From Nostocoides sp. (lineage in GTDB: Bacteria; Actinomycetota; Actinomycetes; Actinomycetales; Dermatophilaceae): a stretch of DNA of 64,000 nucleotides. The stretch's first letter is position 1; each line of letters opens with the position of its first letter. The translations under genes were made by a program, and so were the position numbers. The stretch covers positions 620,001 to 684,000 of the forward strand of contig JADJVJ010000001.1 of the NCBI GenBank assembly GCA_016716625.1. Reading direction: 5' to 3'. This document shows positions 40,730-49,405 of this stretch, piece after piece. The notes below the pieces were generated by a model. The model saw only the letters and a list, made by a program, of their open reading frames with translations, searched no databases and was not told the origin of the DNA.

Positions 40730-41901
40730 AGGTCTGCCCCGAAGATGTCCCGGGTATAGACCCGGTCGCGGACGTCCTCGAGCTCGGGGACGATCCGGTT
40801 GGCGATGATGAGGTCGGCGCGGTCCTTGAGCTCCGCCAGCGTGCCAACGACCTCCGAACCGAACCACTGCGACTCGCGCAGCTCGGGTTCATAGACGAGG
40901 ACCGGTACCCCCTTGGCCTTGAGCCGCTTCATCACCCCTTGGACGCTCGAACTGCGAAAGTTGTCCGAGCCGGCCTTCATGATGAGCCGATGGATCCCCA
41001 CGACCCGGGGGCTGCGCGCCAGGATGTCCCCGGCGACGAAGTCCTTGCGCAGGGTGTTGGCCTCGACGATGGCGGAGATCAGCACCTGCGGCACGTCGGC
41101 GTAGTTCGCGAGCAACTGCTTGGTGTCCTTGGGCAGGCAGTAGCCGCCATACCCGAAGGACGGATTGTTGTAGTGGGTCCCGATCCGCGGGTCGAGACCG
41201 ACGCCCTCGATGATGTGCCGGGTGTCGAGCCCGTGCGTGGCGGCGTAGGTGTCGAGCTCGTTGAAGTAGGCGACCCGCATCGCCAGGTAGGTGTTCGAGA
41301 ACAGTTTGATGGCCTCGGCTTCGGTGCTGTCGGTGAGCAGCACCGGCACCGCGCTGTCCTGCGCGGCCTCGGCCAGCAGGCGGGCGAACCGTGCCCCGGC
41401 GGGGCCCTGGTCGCCGACGACGATCCGGAAGGGGTGCAGGTTGTCGTGCAGCGCCAAGCCTTCGCGGAGGAACTCCGGGGAATGCATGATGCGGTCGCTG
41501 CCGAGCCGGGCCCGCAGACCCGCGGTGAACCCGACCGGGACCGTCGACTTGACGACGATGTGTGCCGTGGGGGCGGCCGCGACGACGTCGGCGGCCACCT
41601 GCTCCACCGAGCTGGTGTCGAAGAAGTTGGTCTGCTCGTCGTAGTCCGTCGGGGTGGCGATGACGACATAGTCGGCGTCGCGGTAGGCCTGCGCCTTGTC
41701 CGAGGTCACCTCCAGCCGCAGGTCGGGGTCGGCGAGCCGGGCTTCGACATCGGGGTCCACGAGCGGGGAGCGCCGCTGGCGGAGCATCGCCACCCGGCTC
41801 TCGTCGATGTCGTATGCCGTGACCTGGTTACGCTCGGCGAGCAGGAGGGCGACGGAGAGCCCGACGTACGAGGTACCGACGACGGTGATTCGGGCGGACA
41901 T
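40726..41901 (-). CDS. nucleotide-sugar dehydrogenase (UDP-glucose 6-dehydrogenase family)
   Basis: A 391-residue NAD-dependent enzyme that oxidises C6 of a nucleotide sugar to the uronic acid. N-terminal Rossmann motif ITVVGTSYVGLS, catalytic Cys255 in FGYGGYCLPKDT, Lys199 in EAIKLFSNTYLA, and ATPTDYDEQTNFFDTSSVE. Its closest layout is the shorter (about 390-residue) Ugd type found in capsule loci. UDP-glucuronate is the probable product and would feed surface glycans from the locus 1-17 kb to the right. ATG chosen where the Rossmann fold begins. Confidence 0.88.
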   Translation of the reverse strand: MSARITVVGTSYVGLSVALLLAERNQVTAYDIDESRVAMLRQRRSPLVDPDVEARLADPDLRLEVTSDKAQAYRDADYVVIATPTDYDEQTNFFDTSSVEQVAADVVAAAPTAHIVVKSTVPVGFTAGLRARLGSDRIMHSPEFLREGLALHDNLHPFRIVVGDQGPAGARFARLLAEAAQDSAVPVLLTDSTEAEAIKLFSNTYLAMRVAYFNELDTYAATHGLDTRHIIEGVGLDPRIGTHYNNPSFGYGGYCLPKDTKQLLANYADVPQVLISAIVEANTLRKDFVAGDILARSPRVVGIHRLIMKAGSDNFRSSSVQGVMKRLKAKGVPVLVYEPELRESQWFGSEVVGTLAELKDRADLIIANRIVPELEDVRDRVYTRDIFGADL

Positions 41902-41947
41902 GGCAGCCGACGATACGCGAGCGGCCCGGGTGCGCGAGACTGGAGCC

Positions 41948-43009
41948 ATGAAGTTCGGTCTCTTCGTCCCGCAAGGCTGGCGACACGATCTCGTCGGCAT
42001 CGACCCGGCTCAGCACTGGGGGGTGATGGCGGGCATCGCGGCGCGGGCCGACGGGCATGCGGACTGGTCCTCGATCTGGGTCTACGACCACTTCCATCCG
42101 GTGCCCGAGCCGACCGACGCCGCCGTCCACGAGGCGTGGAGTCTGATGGCCGCGCTGGCCGCGACGACGAGCCGGGTGCGCATCGGGCAGATGTGCACCT
42201 GCATGTCGTACCGCAACCCGGCATACCTCGCCAAGGTCGCGGCGACCATCGACGTCATCAGCGAGGGGCGCCTCGAGATGGGCATCGGCGCCGGGTGGTA
42301 CGAGCACGAGTGGCGCGCCTACGGCTACGACTTCCCGCGTGCGGGCATCCGGCTGGCGCGGCTCCGTGAGGGCGTCGAGATCATGCGGCAGATGTGGACC
42401 ACCGGGACGGCGCGACTCGATGGTGAGCACTACCAGGTCGACGGTGCGATGTGCTTCCCGCGCCCCCTCCAAGGGACCTCGTCCCCGGGGAGCCGGGCCA
42501 ACGGCATACCCCTGTGGGTGGCCGGGGGCGGCGAAAAGGTGACCCTACGGATCGCCGCTGAGTATGCCGACTACACGAACTTCTTCCCCGCCTACGAGGA
42601 GTTCGCGGCCAAGAACGAACTGCTCAAGGGACACTGCCGCGACATCGGCCGTGACGAGAGCGAGATCGTCCGCAGCTCGAACTTCGACATCGTCATCGGG
42701 CGCTCAGCGGCCGAGATTGCCGATCGGATCGCCGGGGTGCGGGCCCGGTTGATCGAGGGTGGGGTGAGCGAGGCGGCCGCCGAGGCCCGGGTCGAGGCGA
42801 TGCGCCAGTCACCGGGCTGCGGCACCCCCGGGCAACTCGTCGAGCGACTGCACCGCCTCGGCGGCGTCGGGCTGGGCTACGCCATCACCTACTTCGCCGA
42901 GGCCGCCTACGACCTCAGTGGGGTGGAGCTCTTCGAGCGTGAGGTCATCCCCGAGCTCGTCGACCGCGAAGAGCACGGTCACCTCTGGCATCTGCTGCAC
43001 GGCCGCTGA
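41948..43009 (+). CDS. LLM class F420-dependent oxidoreductase
   Basis: A 353-residue luciferase-like TIM-barrel protein: KFGLFVPQGW at the start, SSIWVYDHFHPVP, LMAALAATTSRVRIGQMCTC, RLEMGIGAGWYEHEWRAYGYDF and IPLWVAGGG. This subgroup usually uses coenzyme F420, common in actinobacteria; the substrate is unknown. It is divergent from the nucleotide-sugar dehydrogenase (46 bp between starts) and converges on the LCP gene, with a hairpin between them. Confidence 0.87.
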   Translation: MKFGLFVPQGWRHDLVGIDPAQHWGVMAGIAARADGHADWSSIWVYDHFHPVPEPTDAAVHEAWSLMAALAATTSRVRIGQMCTCMSYRNPAYLAKVAATIDVISEGRLEMGIGAGWYEHEWRAYGYDFPRAGIRLARLREGVEIMRQMWTTGTARLDGEHYQVDGAMCFPRPLQGTSSPGSRANGIPLWVAGGGEKVTLRIAAEYADYTNFFPAYEEFAAKNELLKGHCRDIGRDESEIVRSSNFDIVIGRSAAEIADRIAGVRARLIEGGVSEAAAEARVEAMRQSPGCGTPGQLVERLHRLGGVGLGYAITYFAEAAYDLSGVELFEREVIPELVDREEHGHLWHLLHGR

Positions 43010-43032
43010 CGCGCGCGAGGCGCGCGCGGCCG
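43001..43032. terminator. bidirectional G/C hairpin between convergent genes
   Basis: GGCCGC-(TGA)-CGCGC, a short loop, then GCGCGCGGCC. The left arm includes the stop codon of the oxidoreductase gene and the right arm ends just before the LCP stop; there is no U-tract. Confidence 0.5.
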
Positions 43033-43034
43033 GC

Positions 43035-44333
43035 TCAGCTGCCGGTCGGCTTGCCGTCGGTGCCGGCTGGCGGCGACTCCAGGGGTGTGCCGTCGCGGAG
43101 CATGTCGAACAGTTTCCCGGCCCGTGCCGAGTCCCACAGCACCGAGCTTCCTGCAGAAGTGGTGGCATTCGTGGAAGCCAGCGGGACGACCAGGCTGAGG
43201 GCCTCATCGTTGGCGGCTCCCTGCATGGCGCGCACCACCCGCATCGCGTCGAGGGCGGACGTGTCCTCACCTACGATGAGCCCGCTGACCGAGGCGTGCG
43301 TGAACGCCCACCATGTGGTGGGGTTCGCGACCGTCCCGACGGTGGCGGCCTGACGGAAGATCGCCGCGAGGAACTGCCGTTGTCGTTCGGCGCGACCGAT
43401 GTCGCCTCGCGGATCCGTCTTGCGGGAACGCACGAAACCCAAGGCGTTCTTGCCGTCGAGGACCTGGCACCCCTTCTTGAGGTTGATGTGCGCTTCCTTG
43501 TCCTTCATGGGGAAGGGAACACAGATGCGCACCCCCCCGAGTGAGTCCACGACCTTGGCAAATCCGCCGAAGCCGATCTCGACATAGCCATCGATCCGCA
43601 GCCCGGTGGCCTGCTCAAGGGTCTGGACCAGGAGGCTGGGTCCACCGATCGCGAAGGCGGCGTTGACCTTGTTCTTGCCGTGGCCGGGTATGGCGAGGAA
43701 GGAGTCGCGAGGGATCGAGATGAGAGCGCTCTTCCCCCCGCCGCTTGGGACATGAACCAGGATGATCGAGTCGGTGCGTTGTCCGGGGCCATTGCCGGTG
43801 CCCAGTGCCTTGCGCTCGGCTGCGGTGAGCCCTTCCCGGCTGTCGGAACCGACCAGCAGGTATGTGCTCCCCGAGCTCGTGGGGCGATCACCGCCGGGGT
43901 CGGTGTCCACTCGGGCCACCGAGGACCACGCGTGATAGGGCGTGAAGACCTCGAAGGCGACGTACCCCAGAAGCGTCGCGAGGGCCACCAGGGCGAACAC
44001 CCGCCACCGTCCTCGACGGGGCGGTGGAGTCGTTCGCCTCGGACCTCCCGCAGGCACCGGCGCACCGGGACGGCGTGCAGCCGTGGGCCGCCCGAGTTCA
44101 TCGTATGCCGTCGGGCCGGGGTCTGCGTTGTGCCGCCGCGGGGGGCGTGCCGGCGCCGCGGCCGGAGCCGACCGAGGACCTACCGCCGGCTGCCTGCCCG
44201 GGCGGGGCGGGGTCTTGCGCCGGGTATCGACGATGTAGACGTCGTCGTCCTGGGCTGTACGCCCCGGAGTCGGTGCCGCGGGCGTCCGTCGAGTCGGGAT
44301 AGGCCGGGGTCGGTCATCATCGCGGGAGGGCAC
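43035..44333 (-). CDS. LytR-CpsA-Psr (LCP) family glycopolymer transferase
   Basis: A 432-residue membrane protein. A long Pro/Arg-rich cytosolic head (1-108) is followed by one membrane helix (about 111-130) and an extracellular LCP domain: RTDSIILVHV, SIPRDSFLAIPG, KVNAAFAIGG, VVDSLGGVRICVPFPM, and GDIGRAERQRQFLAAI, which include the conserved Asp/Arg residues that bind pyrophosphate lipids. LCP enzymes attach glycopolymers such as teichoic acid or arabinogalactan to peptidoglycan. It stands at the left end of the glycopolymer locus. The GTG start at 44333 is tentative, since no clear Shine-Dalgarno exists. Confidence 0.9.
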   Translation of the reverse strand: MPSRDDDRPRPIPTRRTPAAPTPGRTAQDDDVYIVDTRRKTPPRPGRQPAVGPRSAPAAAPARPPRRHNADPGPTAYDELGRPTAARRPGAPVPAGGPRRTTPPPRRGRWRVFALVALATLLGYVAFEVFTPYHAWSSVARVDTDPGGDRPTSSGSTYLLVGSDSREGLTAAERKALGTGNGPGQRTDSIILVHVPSGGGKSALISIPRDSFLAIPGHGKNKVNAAFAIGGPSLLVQTLEQATGLRIDGYVEIGFGGFAKVVDSLGGVRICVPFPMKDKEAHINLKKGCQVLDGKNALGFVRSRKTDPRGDIGRAERQRQFLAAIFRQAATVGTVANPTTWWAFTHASVSGLIVGEDTSALDAMRVVRAMQGAANDEALSLVVPLASTNATTSAGSSVLWDSARAGKLFDMLRDGTPLESPPAGTDGKPTGS

Positions 44334-44394
44334 GCCTCTCAGTGTCGCCCGACAGCCTGTCCGGGCCAAGCGCGACACGGCCCTGAGGTAAGGC

Positions 44395-44997
44395 CTAGGT
44401 GTCCGCGAGGCTGTCGGCATACTCCCGGCACGTGGAGAACTGCGGGAGAAGTCCGGCCGCCAGCGCCTCGCTGAGGCCGGGTGCGGCCTCGTCCTTGGGG
44501 GAGAGCAGGGGCTCGACCCCGTCGGGCCAGGCGATGGCAATCTCGGGACAGAGGGGATGCAGGCCATGTTCGGCGGCCGGGTTGTATGCCGACGTGCACA
44601 GGTACATGGCGCTGGTTCCGTCCTCCAGCGCGCAGAATGCGTGACCCAGTCCCTCGGACAGGTAGACCGCGCGCCGGTCGACGGCGTCGAGCCGGACGGC
44701 TTCCCACTGGCCGAACGTCGGTGAACCCACGCGGATATCGACGATGACATCCACCAGCGCACCGCTGACCGCGGTGACGTACTTGCCCTGCCCCGGAGGA
44801 ACGTCGGCAAAGTGGATGCCACGGATCGTCCCCCGTGAACTCACCGAGATGTTGCTTTGCACGATGTCGGGGCGATGTCCGAGGAACTCGGCGAGCCGGT
44901 CACCCCGGAAGGACTCAAGGAACACGCCGCGGCTGTCGGCGAACTGACGCGGGGTGATGACGTAAGCGCCCGCGATGGACAGGGCGGAGATCTCCAC
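44395..44997 (-). CDS. rfbC: dTDP-4-dehydrorhamnose 3,5-epimerase
   Basis: A 200-residue cupin epimerase of dTDP-L-rhamnose synthesis. It has the catalytic His62 in TIRGIHF, Lys72 in GQGKYV, the base-pair His119 in GLGHAF, and Tyr132 in AMYLCT, all at the family positions. GTG start; it overlaps the rfbA stop by 1-3 bp, so rfbA-rfbC is one operon read leftwards. The two other enzymes of the pathway (rfbB and rfbD) are not in this window. Confidence 0.92.
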   Translation of the reverse strand: MEISALSIAGAYVITPRQFADSRGVFLESFRGDRLAEFLGHRPDIVQSNISVSSRGTIRGIHFADVPPGQGKYVTAVSGALVDVIVDIRVGSPTFGQWEAVRLDAVDRRAVYLSEGLGHAFCALEDGTSAMYLCTSAYNPAAEHGLHPLCPEIAIAWPDGVEPLLSPKDEAAPGLSEALAAGLLPQFSTCREYADSLADT

Positions 44998-45869
44998 TAG
45001 CGTCGGCCCCGCTCAAGACAGGTGTGGATGTACGTGCCGTATCCGGACTTGACCAGGGCGTCTCCCAAGGCCCGGAACTGCGCGTCGTCGATCCACCCGG
45101 CCCGCCAGGCAATCTCCTCGACACAGCCGATCTTGTACCCCTGCCTGGCTTCGACGACGTGGACGAACTGGCTCGCATCCATGAGCCCGTCGAAGGTGCC
45201 CGTGTCGAACCATGCAGTGCCACGAGGCAGGACCGTGACGGTGAGATCTCCGCGCCGCAGATATGCCTCGTTAACCGCGGTGATTTCGAGCTCACCTCGC
45301 TCGCTCGGCACCAACCCTCGGGTGATCTCCACCACGTCGTTGTCGTAGAAGTAGAGCCCTGGCACGGCGTAGGAGGATTTCGGTCGGGTGGGCTTTTCCT
45401 CGATGGAGAGCACATTCCCGTTCTCATCGAATTCGACGACACCGTATGCCGTCGGGTTGCTGACGTGATACGCGAAGACATGGCCGCCCTGCAGCGCGGT
45501 TGCGGCCCGCAGGTCTGTTCCGAGTCCGGCGCCATGGAAGATGTTGTCGCCGAGGACGAGTGCCACCGTGTCGGTGCCAATGTGCTCGGCTCCGATGAGG
45601 AAGGCCTGGGCGAGACCGTCGGGGGAGGGCTGCACGGCATACGACAACGAGATGCCCCACTGCGAGCCATCCCCCAGAAGCCGCTGAAAGGCCTCGGCAT
45701 CGTCGGGGGTGGTGATGACCAGAATCTCGCGGATGTCGGACATCATCAGCGTCGCGAGCGGGTAGTAGATCATCGGCTTGTCGTAGACGGGCATGAGCTG
45801 CTTGCTGATGCCCTTGGTGATGGGGTGGAGCCGGGTGCCCGAGCCGCCAGCGAGGATGATGCCTTTCAT
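44997..45869 (-). CDS. rfbA: glucose-1-phosphate thymidylyltransferase
   Basis: A 290-residue nucleotidyltransferase that makes dTDP-glucose from dTTP and glucose-1-phosphate. The signature is ILAGGSGTRLHPITKGISKQ and LMPVYDKPMIYYP; also VLGDNIFHG, EEKPTRPKS and GTAWFDTGTFDGLMDAS. The ATG is preceded by TAGATT at 7 nt (leaderless). A flippase gene lies 10 bp upstream on the same strand. Confidence 0.95.
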   Translation of the reverse strand: MKGIILAGGSGTRLHPITKGISKQLMPVYDKPMIYYPLATLMMSDIREILVITTPDDAEAFQRLLGDGSQWGISLSYAVQPSPDGLAQAFLIGAEHIGTDTVALVLGDNIFHGAGLGTDLRAATALQGGHVFAYHVSNPTAYGVVEFDENGNVLSIEEKPTRPKSSYAVPGLYFYDNDVVEITRGLVPSERGELEITAVNEAYLRRGDLTVTVLPRGTAWFDTGTFDGLMDASQFVHVVEARQGYKIGCVEEIAWRAGWIDDAQFRALGDALVKSGYGTYIHTCLERGRR

Positions 45870-45876
45870 GTCGACA

Positions 45877-45882
45877 AATCTA
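45877..45882 (-). promoter_or_regulatory. -10 element (TAGATT) for rfbA
   Basis: TAGATT on the minus strand lies 7 nt before the ATG of rfbA; part of it is the end of the flippase gene. Confidence 0.5.
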
Positions 45883-47184
45883 GTCGCCTGAGGTGCCCCG
45901 CGCGGGGCTGAGGCCGCGGTTGATGACGGGCACCAGTCCGACCACAGGCACAGCCATCGCCGCCACCAGGGCCAGGTTGACCGCCCGGATCGGATCCAGC
46001 GGGAGCAGGCAGCCACCAACGAACACCCCCGCCGCCAAGACCCACACCATCGCGATGGCTCGATGGCCGCGCACAGCGATTGCGGCGGGCTGCAGTACCA
46101 AGGTGATGAGGTATAGCGTCGTGGACACGGCAAGCAACACGATGTCCGATCTCGGCAGATCGAAACCGGGGCCAGAGAACCAGCGCAAGAGTTCCGGTCC
46201 AGCGACGGCACAGATAGCGGTCCCAACCACGCCGAGGCCGCAGGTAGCGACCAGCGCCTGCGAGACCGTTCGACGGTAGGCTGCAACATCGCGTCGCTCG
46301 ACCGTTTCCGCGAGCTTGGGGATGAGGACGGCCTGGAGTGCCGCGAAGGCGAGCGTCGGAGCACGGGCGATCAACGCCGCGGCGAGGAAGGACCCGACCA
46401 ACCCGGCCTGCGCCGGCGTCGTGAGCAAGCGGACAGCGATGGGTCCGACGTTCACCAGTGTTTGGGCAAGGACTGAGGCCACGACCAGGGCACTCATCGA
46501 GCGAAGAACGGATCGCCACGCGAGGGGGCGAGGCCGCACCTGGGGGAGCCGGGCGAGCTTGCGCATCTCAGTGGCGAGCGGTCGCACCGTGAGCGCTACC
46601 GCCACAAGCAGTGAGCCCGTCACCGCGGCCGCCCAGGCCCACGGTGTGGCGATCGAGAAGGCCGCAAGGCAGCCCGCCGCCGCGACGCGGGCCAATCCCT
46701 CGAACCCCAACTGGGCGGCATACGCCTTGAAGTGGCGTGCCCCGGACAGGCCGCCCCGAACGACATAGGTGACGCCGAGCATGACGACCGCCACCGCGGT
46801 GGCCGGCCCGAGAGCTACCCACTCCTCGGTCGAGCGGACCAGGACGGCACTTGAGCCGAGGATGATCAGCGAGCCGATCGGCAGCACGACGACGGCCGCC
46901 CTCGACGCCGACATCACGGCCTGCGAGAGGGGCTCACCCCGGGTCCGTGCGCCGGAGGTCAACCGGCTGGTCTCCTGCTCGAGGGGAAGTGCCATCCCGA
47001 GTCCGACCCCGTACAACAGGCTCCAGAAGACGGAGAAGTCCGCGAAGCCCACCGGACCAAGAGCCCGGGTGGCGAAGGCTGTGAAGGCGTAGGTGCTCGC
47101 CGCGAACCCGGCCATACCCAGCGAGATGAGGAGCGATCCCCCGAGCATCGAGCGTGATGCCAGTCGGGATCGGGCAGCGCTCAC
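45880..47184 (-). CDS. polysaccharide flippase (Wzx/MATE-like membrane protein)
   Basis: A 434-residue protein of 12-14 hydrophobic segments. The start, RSMLGGSLLISLGMAGFAASTYAFTAFATRALGPVGF, is typical of oligosaccharide flippases of the MVF/polysaccharide biosynthesis fold (given here only as its position, residues about 12-45). It would move lipid-linked repeat units across the membrane. The GTG start overlaps the stop of the rhamnosyltransferase-like gene (GTGA), linking the two in translation. Confidence 0.78.
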   Translation of the reverse strand: MSAARSRLASRSMLGGSLLISLGMAGFAASTYAFTAFATRALGPVGFADFSVFWSLLYGVGLGMALPLEQETSRLTSGARTRGEPLSQAVMSASRAAVVVLPIGSLIILGSSAVLVRSTEEWVALGPATAVAVVMLGVTYVVRGGLSGARHFKAYAAQLGFEGLARVAAAGCLAAFSIATPWAWAAAVTGSLLVAVALTVRPLATEMRKLARLPQVRPRPLAWRSVLRSMSALVVASVLAQTLVNVGPIAVRLLTTPAQAGLVGSFLAAALIARAPTLAFAALQAVLIPKLAETVERRDVAAYRRTVSQALVATCGLGVVGTAICAVAGPELLRWFSGPGFDLPRSDIVLLAVSTTLYLITLVLQPAAIAVRGHRAIAMVWVLAAGVFVGGCLLPLDPIRAVNLALVAAMAVPVVGLVPVINRGLSPARGTSGD

Positions 47185-48227
47185 GGTGTCGCCGTTGACG
47201 AAGAACGCAGCAGCCGTCGCCGACTTCTCGTCCAGGACGATTCCAGGGCCCAGTTGATCAATCCCATCCCCGGCGGATGCGTCACCATGGGCGGTTCGAT
47301 CCGGGCGGACAGCAAGGTTGCCAGCACACGGTCCGGATCGGGGGTAACTACTGCGGCCTGGACGCGTCGACGCCGCGCGCGCAGGGCGCTGCGGTGACGC
47401 ACCAGCCACGTCCAGGCGGCGAGTTTCTGACGGGACCAGCCTTGGAGCACTGCCAGCACCAGGAACGCTGGTTCGAGCAGCAGAATCGTCGGCAGAAGGG
47501 TCCGCAACGTTCGCGGTGGGTAGTCGGTGAGGACGGTGATGAGTCGGTTGCGTTCGAGCAGGTACATCTTGCGAGGGTTCCGCCCGAACTCGTAGTAGTG
47601 ATCCGCGATGGCGGTGGGCTCGGTGATGACCCGGCGGCCGCTCAGCCAGCACCGCAGCGACAGATCGGTGTCCTCGTGGTAAGCGAAGTAGAGGTCATCG
47701 AAACCGCCCAACTCATCCCAGACCTCGCGGCGCAGGGCAAAGAGACCCCCGGTGGCCACCGGAACCTCGGTGCGGGCCATATGCCGTGCGGCCGGCTCCC
47801 CACATGCCCCCGCCCAGGTGATGCCGGCAAACTGCAGGGGGTTGCCCACTGAGTTGACGACGTCGGGCCGGTCGGCCAGTCGAAGGCAACCGCCAACGAT
47901 TCCCACGTCCGGCTCCTCGGCCGCTGCACGCAGCACATCTAAGGCCCCGGGGCGGACGATGGCATCCGAGTTCACGAAGATCAACACCTCACCGGTGGCC
48001 TCGGCCGCCGCCATGAGACACCCTCCGGTGAAGCCCGTGTTGGCGCCCCCGCCGAGCACCCGCACCGTCCCCGGCCAGGCGTCCCGGCGAGTGGAGATGT
48101 CGACGATGCCGTTGTCCACGAGGAGGAACTCATCCTCCGGGCGCGTCTGGCTGGCCAGGGCCTGCAGCGCCTCCTCAAGATGGTCCTCGGTGCCGTAGCC
48201 GAGGACGATGACGGAGACGTGTCCCAT
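47181..48227 (-). CDS. family 2 glycosyltransferase (rhamnosyltransferase-like)
   Basis: A 348-residue GT-A enzyme: VSVIVLGYGTEDHLEEAL start, LVDNGI, LIFVNSDAIVRPGAL (metal/nucleotide site), TGGLFALRREVWDELGGFDD and YHEDTDLSLRC. It resembles WbbL-type rhamnosyltransferases, which would fit the adjacent rfbA/rfbC genes, though the sugar is inferred. The ATG has AAGGAG upstream. It is divergent from another family 2 glycosyltransferase gene; the 90-bp gap holds a palindrome CCCGGCCGGG (48264-48273). Confidence 0.85.
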   Translation of the reverse strand: MGHVSVIVLGYGTEDHLEEALQALASQTRPEDEFLLVDNGIVDISTRRDAWPGTVRVLGGGANTGFTGGCLMAAAEATGEVLIFVNSDAIVRPGALDVLRAAAEEPDVGIVGGCLRLADRPDVVNSVGNPLQFAGITWAGACGEPAARHMARTEVPVATGGLFALRREVWDELGGFDDLYFAYHEDTDLSLRCWLSGRRVITEPTAIADHYYEFGRNPRKMYLLERNRLITVLTDYPPRTLRTLLPTILLLEPAFLVLAVLQGWSRQKLAAWTWLVRHRSALRARRRRVQAAVVTPDPDRVLATLLSARIEPPMVTHPPGMGLINWALESSWTRSRRRLLRSSSTATP

Positions 48228-48317
48228 CTTTCACATCTCCTTCAGAGGGTACGATCGAGCGGTCCCGGCCGGGAGGTCCCAAGGCAGGCAGAGCAGCAAT
48301 GCTATCGAGAGGTGGTC

Positions 48318-49016
48318 ATGGCGTCGCACTCGCAGGTCTGGGTCGTCGTGCCCACCTACAACGAGGCCCCGGTGGTCGGTGATGTCCTTCGGGGGCTGCT
48401 CGCGGTCTTCCCGCAGGTGGTCGCCGTGGACGATGGTTCCACCGACGGCTCCGGTGATGCCATCCGCCAGGCCGGGGCCAGGCTTGTCACGCACCCCATC
48501 AACATGGGCGCCGGCGCCGCGCTGCAGACCGGCATCGACTTCGCCCTGCGGGATCCGAACATGCGGACCGTGGTCACCTTCGACGCCGACGGGCAGCATC
48601 GGGTCGAGGATGCGGTCGGGATGGTGGAGTACCTCAGCAGGAGGGATCTCGACGTCGTCATCGGGTCCAGATTCCTCGGATCGGAGGCCGTCAATATGCC
48701 GGCCTCGAAGCGTCGCCTCCTCAAGGTCGCCACCGTGTTCGAGAAGCTGACCTCGGGGGTCAAGCTGACCGATGCTCACCAGGGGCTGCGCGCCTTCAAC
48801 CGAGGCTTCGCACAGAAGCTTCAGATGCGCACGCCCGATATGGGCTGGGCCAGCGAGTTTCTCAGCCGAATCCAGGAGACGGAGGCCCGTTTCGAGGAGT
48901 ATCCGGTGTCAGTGGAGTACTCCGAGTACTCCCGCGCCAAAGGGCAACGGTCCATCAACTCGGTCAATATCGGCATCGACGTCCTGATCAACCGGCTCCT
49001 GAGAGGACATCGCTGA
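48318..49016 (+). CDS. family 2 glycosyltransferase (dolichyl/polyprenyl-phosphate sugar synthase-like)
   Basis: A 232-residue GT2 enzyme: VWVVVPTYNEAPVV, VAVDDGSTDGS, HPINMGAGAALQTG, and the DADGQH metal motif (89-94). It lacks C-terminal membrane helices. Such enzymes make polyprenyl-phosphate sugars used as donors outside the membrane. ATG with GAGAGG upstream. It overlaps the next DUF2304 gene (TGATG), a partner seen with this glycosyltransferase in other bacteria. Confidence 0.87.
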   Translation: MASHSQVWVVVPTYNEAPVVGDVLRGLLAVFPQVVAVDDGSTDGSGDAIRQAGARLVTHPINMGAGAALQTGIDFALRDPNMRTVVTFDADGQHRVEDAVGMVEYLSRRDLDVVIGSRFLGSEAVNMPASKRRLLKVATVFEKLTSGVKLTDAHQGLRAFNRGFAQKLQMRTPDMGWASEFLSRIQETEARFEEYPVSVEYSEYSRAKGQRSINSVNIGIDVLINRLLRGHR

Positions 49017-49405
49017 TGCAGTGGATCAAGGTGCCGCTCATCCTCGCGGTGCTCCTGGTCATGGTCGCCCTCTTCCAACGGCGTCAGAGAGTGGAGTTCC
49101 GGGCTGGTTCTCGGCTCCTCGCCCTGGGGCTGGGGATGCTTGCGGTGCTCTCCGTGGCCTTCCCCGGGATTCCGCAGGCGGTTGCGGACCGTTTGGGGGT
49201 AGCCCGCGGAACGGACCTGATCCTCTACATGCTCATCGTGGTGTTTGTGCTGACGAGCCTGGGTCTCTACTTCCGGCTTCGGGAAGCCGACGAACGCCTT
49301 CGGCGACTGGCGCGGTCGATGGCGATCGAGCGTGCTCTGAACGAACAAGGCTTTGCCAACCCCTCGCCCGAGGGGGACGGTCGTCAGGGGGATGCTGGCC
49401 CGTAG
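49016..49405 (+). CDS. DUF2304 domain membrane protein
   Basis: A 129-residue protein with three hydrophobic segments (about 3-20, 33-50 and 65-86) followed by a basic helical tail (LREADERLRRLAR). DUF2304 genes usually follow polyprenyl-phosphate glycosyltransferase genes, as here, so it probably anchors or assists that enzyme. The end overlaps the convergent DUF6077 gene by 22 bp. Confidence 0.82.
   Translation: MQWIKVPLILAVLLVMVALFQRRQRVEFRAGSRLLALGLGMLAVLSVAFPGIPQAVADRLGVARGTDLILYMLIVVFVLTSLGLYFRLREADERLRRLARSMAIERALNEQGFANPSPEGDGRQGDAGP

Noticed and set aside
43035..44822. A longer LCP reading frame starting near 44822
   Set aside because: The extra N-terminal part is an out-of-frame reading of rfbC and shows no LCP similarity; the GTG at 44333 begins the family-like cytosolic head.
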